In this document: positions 14,447-15,000 of the stretch, piece after piece
Layout of the letters: each line of letters starts with the position of its first letter
Numbering within the stretch: position 1 is the stretch's first letter
DNA from: Methanobacterium petrolearium
Lineage (GTDB): Archaea > Methanobacteriota > Methanobacteria > Methanobacteriales > Methanobacteriaceae
Assembly: GCF_017873625.1 (NCBI RefSeq)
Contig: NZ_JAGGKL010000010.1
Location: 1-15,000, forward strand
Direction of reading: 5' to 3'
DNA length: 15,000 nucleotides
Made by a program: the position numbers and the translations under genes
Notes under the pieces: generated by a model
What the model was told of the DNA's origin: nothing
Database searches by the model: none
Seen by the model: only the letters and a program-made list of their open reading frames with translations

Positions 14447-14872
14447 ATGGGTTCTTATATATTAAGAGTACAACAATCTCTTTCATTAATACACGGCGCT
14501 ATAAATGAAATGATGGGATTACAGAAAGGTAAAAAGAATGAACTTTCCATGATTTCAATTTCAATACTTTATACATCGCATATTAGAAAAATAAGAATGA
14601 GAGACATATCTGAAATTTATGATATTTCTAAAAGTACTGCTTCAGGATATGTGGATAACCTTGAAAAAAAAGGATATGTCCAGCGTAAAAAAGGTGAACA
14701 TGATAAACGTAATATTTACGTTGAACCTACTGAAAAAGGAAAAAGATGGATAAAGGAACATGAAAAGAAATTATCAGATTATATCGAAGAACATATGTCT
14801 AATTTAACATCTAAAGAACAGGAGAAGTTTATTGAGCTTTTATCTAAATTTACAAATTTTAAAGAATCATAA
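14447..14872 (+). CDS. MarR family transcriptional regulator
   Basis: A 141-residue winged-helix protein of usual MarR length. Helices for dimerisation flank a DNA-binding part: R-M-R-D-I-S-E-I-Y-D-I (50-60), recognition helix S-K-S-T-A-S-G-Y-V-D-N-L-E-K-K-G (61-76), and wing Q-R-K-K-G-E-H-D-K-R-N-I-Y-V (79-92) followed by P-T-E-K-G. It should bind inverted repeats as a dimer and let go when a small molecule binds. No ribosome site precedes the ATG and a TATA-like tract (about 14412-14426) is 25-30 bases ahead, so the mRNA is probably leaderless. The operator pair suggests that it represses itself and the preceding membrane protein gene. The ligand is unknown. Confidence 0.93.
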   Translation: MGSYILRVQQSLSLIHGAINEMMGLQKGKKNELSMISISILYTSHIRKIRMRDISEIYDISKSTASGYVDNLEKKGYVQRKKGEHDKRNIYVEPTEKGKRWIKEHEKKLSDYIEEHMSNLTSKEQEKFIELLSKFTNFKES

Positions 14873-14920
14873 TCTAATAATATTCAATTTTTAAATAATT
14901 TAAGGCTTTGTAGAAACCCT

Positions 14921-14963
14921 TATTTTTTTTTATTTGAAGTTGAGGTTTTTTGTAGATTTTTTT
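14921..14963 (+). terminator. Multiple oligo-T terminators after the MarR gene
   Basis: T-runs at 14923-14931 (nine T), 14946-14951 and 14957-14963 lie 50-90 bases past the stop, followed by AAAAAAA/TTTTTTT at about 14967-14980. Such clustered T-runs are the archaeal termination pattern. Confidence 0.55.
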
Positions 14964-15000
14964 GTTAAAAAAATTTTTTTAGTTTTAGGGTTAGTTTTTT

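Noticed and set aside
14964..14982. Long A/T palindrome at the right edge as a possible origin or att site
   Set aside because: It is only an A-run joined to a T-run in a T-rich terminator zone, with no repeats or gene context for an origin or integration site.

Overview
The window looks like a piece of a mesophilic methanogen chromosome, most likely Methanobacterium or a close relative (Methanobacteriaceae). The DNA is AT-rich. Promoters look archaeal (TATA boxes 25-30 bases ahead of starts, some mRNAs apparently leaderless), T-runs end several genes, and ribosome sites are of the AGGTGAT/GGAG type. The gene set fits: an archaeosine radical SAM enzyme (RaSEA), a DUF5518 membrane protein, a PocR-domain sensor kinase and a DUF1932 oxidoreductase. 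No IS element, CRISPR array, tRNA or rRNA was seen. The genus is inference from gene content.

Left part (1-2860, + strand): a gene tail of at most 23 codons; a membrane-anchored thioredoxin-like protein followed by a CcdA-type membrane electron carrier, together resembling a split DsbD; a DUF1932 dehydrogenase-like protein; and a 73-residue Cys/His-rich protein. Middle (2860-6710, - strand): a HIGH-motif nucleotidyltransferase (TmcAL-like), then a cluster of a membrane TPR protein, a membrane-anchored OB-fold-like protein and a DUF5518 protein. A decayed second DUF5518 tail lies inside that cluster. A 42-codon gene for a four-cysteine protein sits at 6581-6709.

Right part: a complete glutamate decarboxylase-type enzyme (+), a large sensor histidine kinase (-) whose receiver domain has lost its phosphorylatable Asp, a 557-base gene-poor stretch, then divergent RaSEA (-) and an SPL-family radical SAM protein (+) sharing a 100-base promoter region. 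Just past the SPL gene is a decayed fragment of a second RaSEA gene. The window ends with a small four-helix membrane protein and a MarR regulator. Both have nearly the same inverted-repeat operator at their promoters, which suggests one autoregulated MarR/membrane-protein module.

The most informative observations are the two gene relics (RaSEA and DUF5518), the duplicated MarR-type operator, the small four-cysteine gene, and the pseudoreceiver in the kinase. I saw no obvious defence or mobile system.
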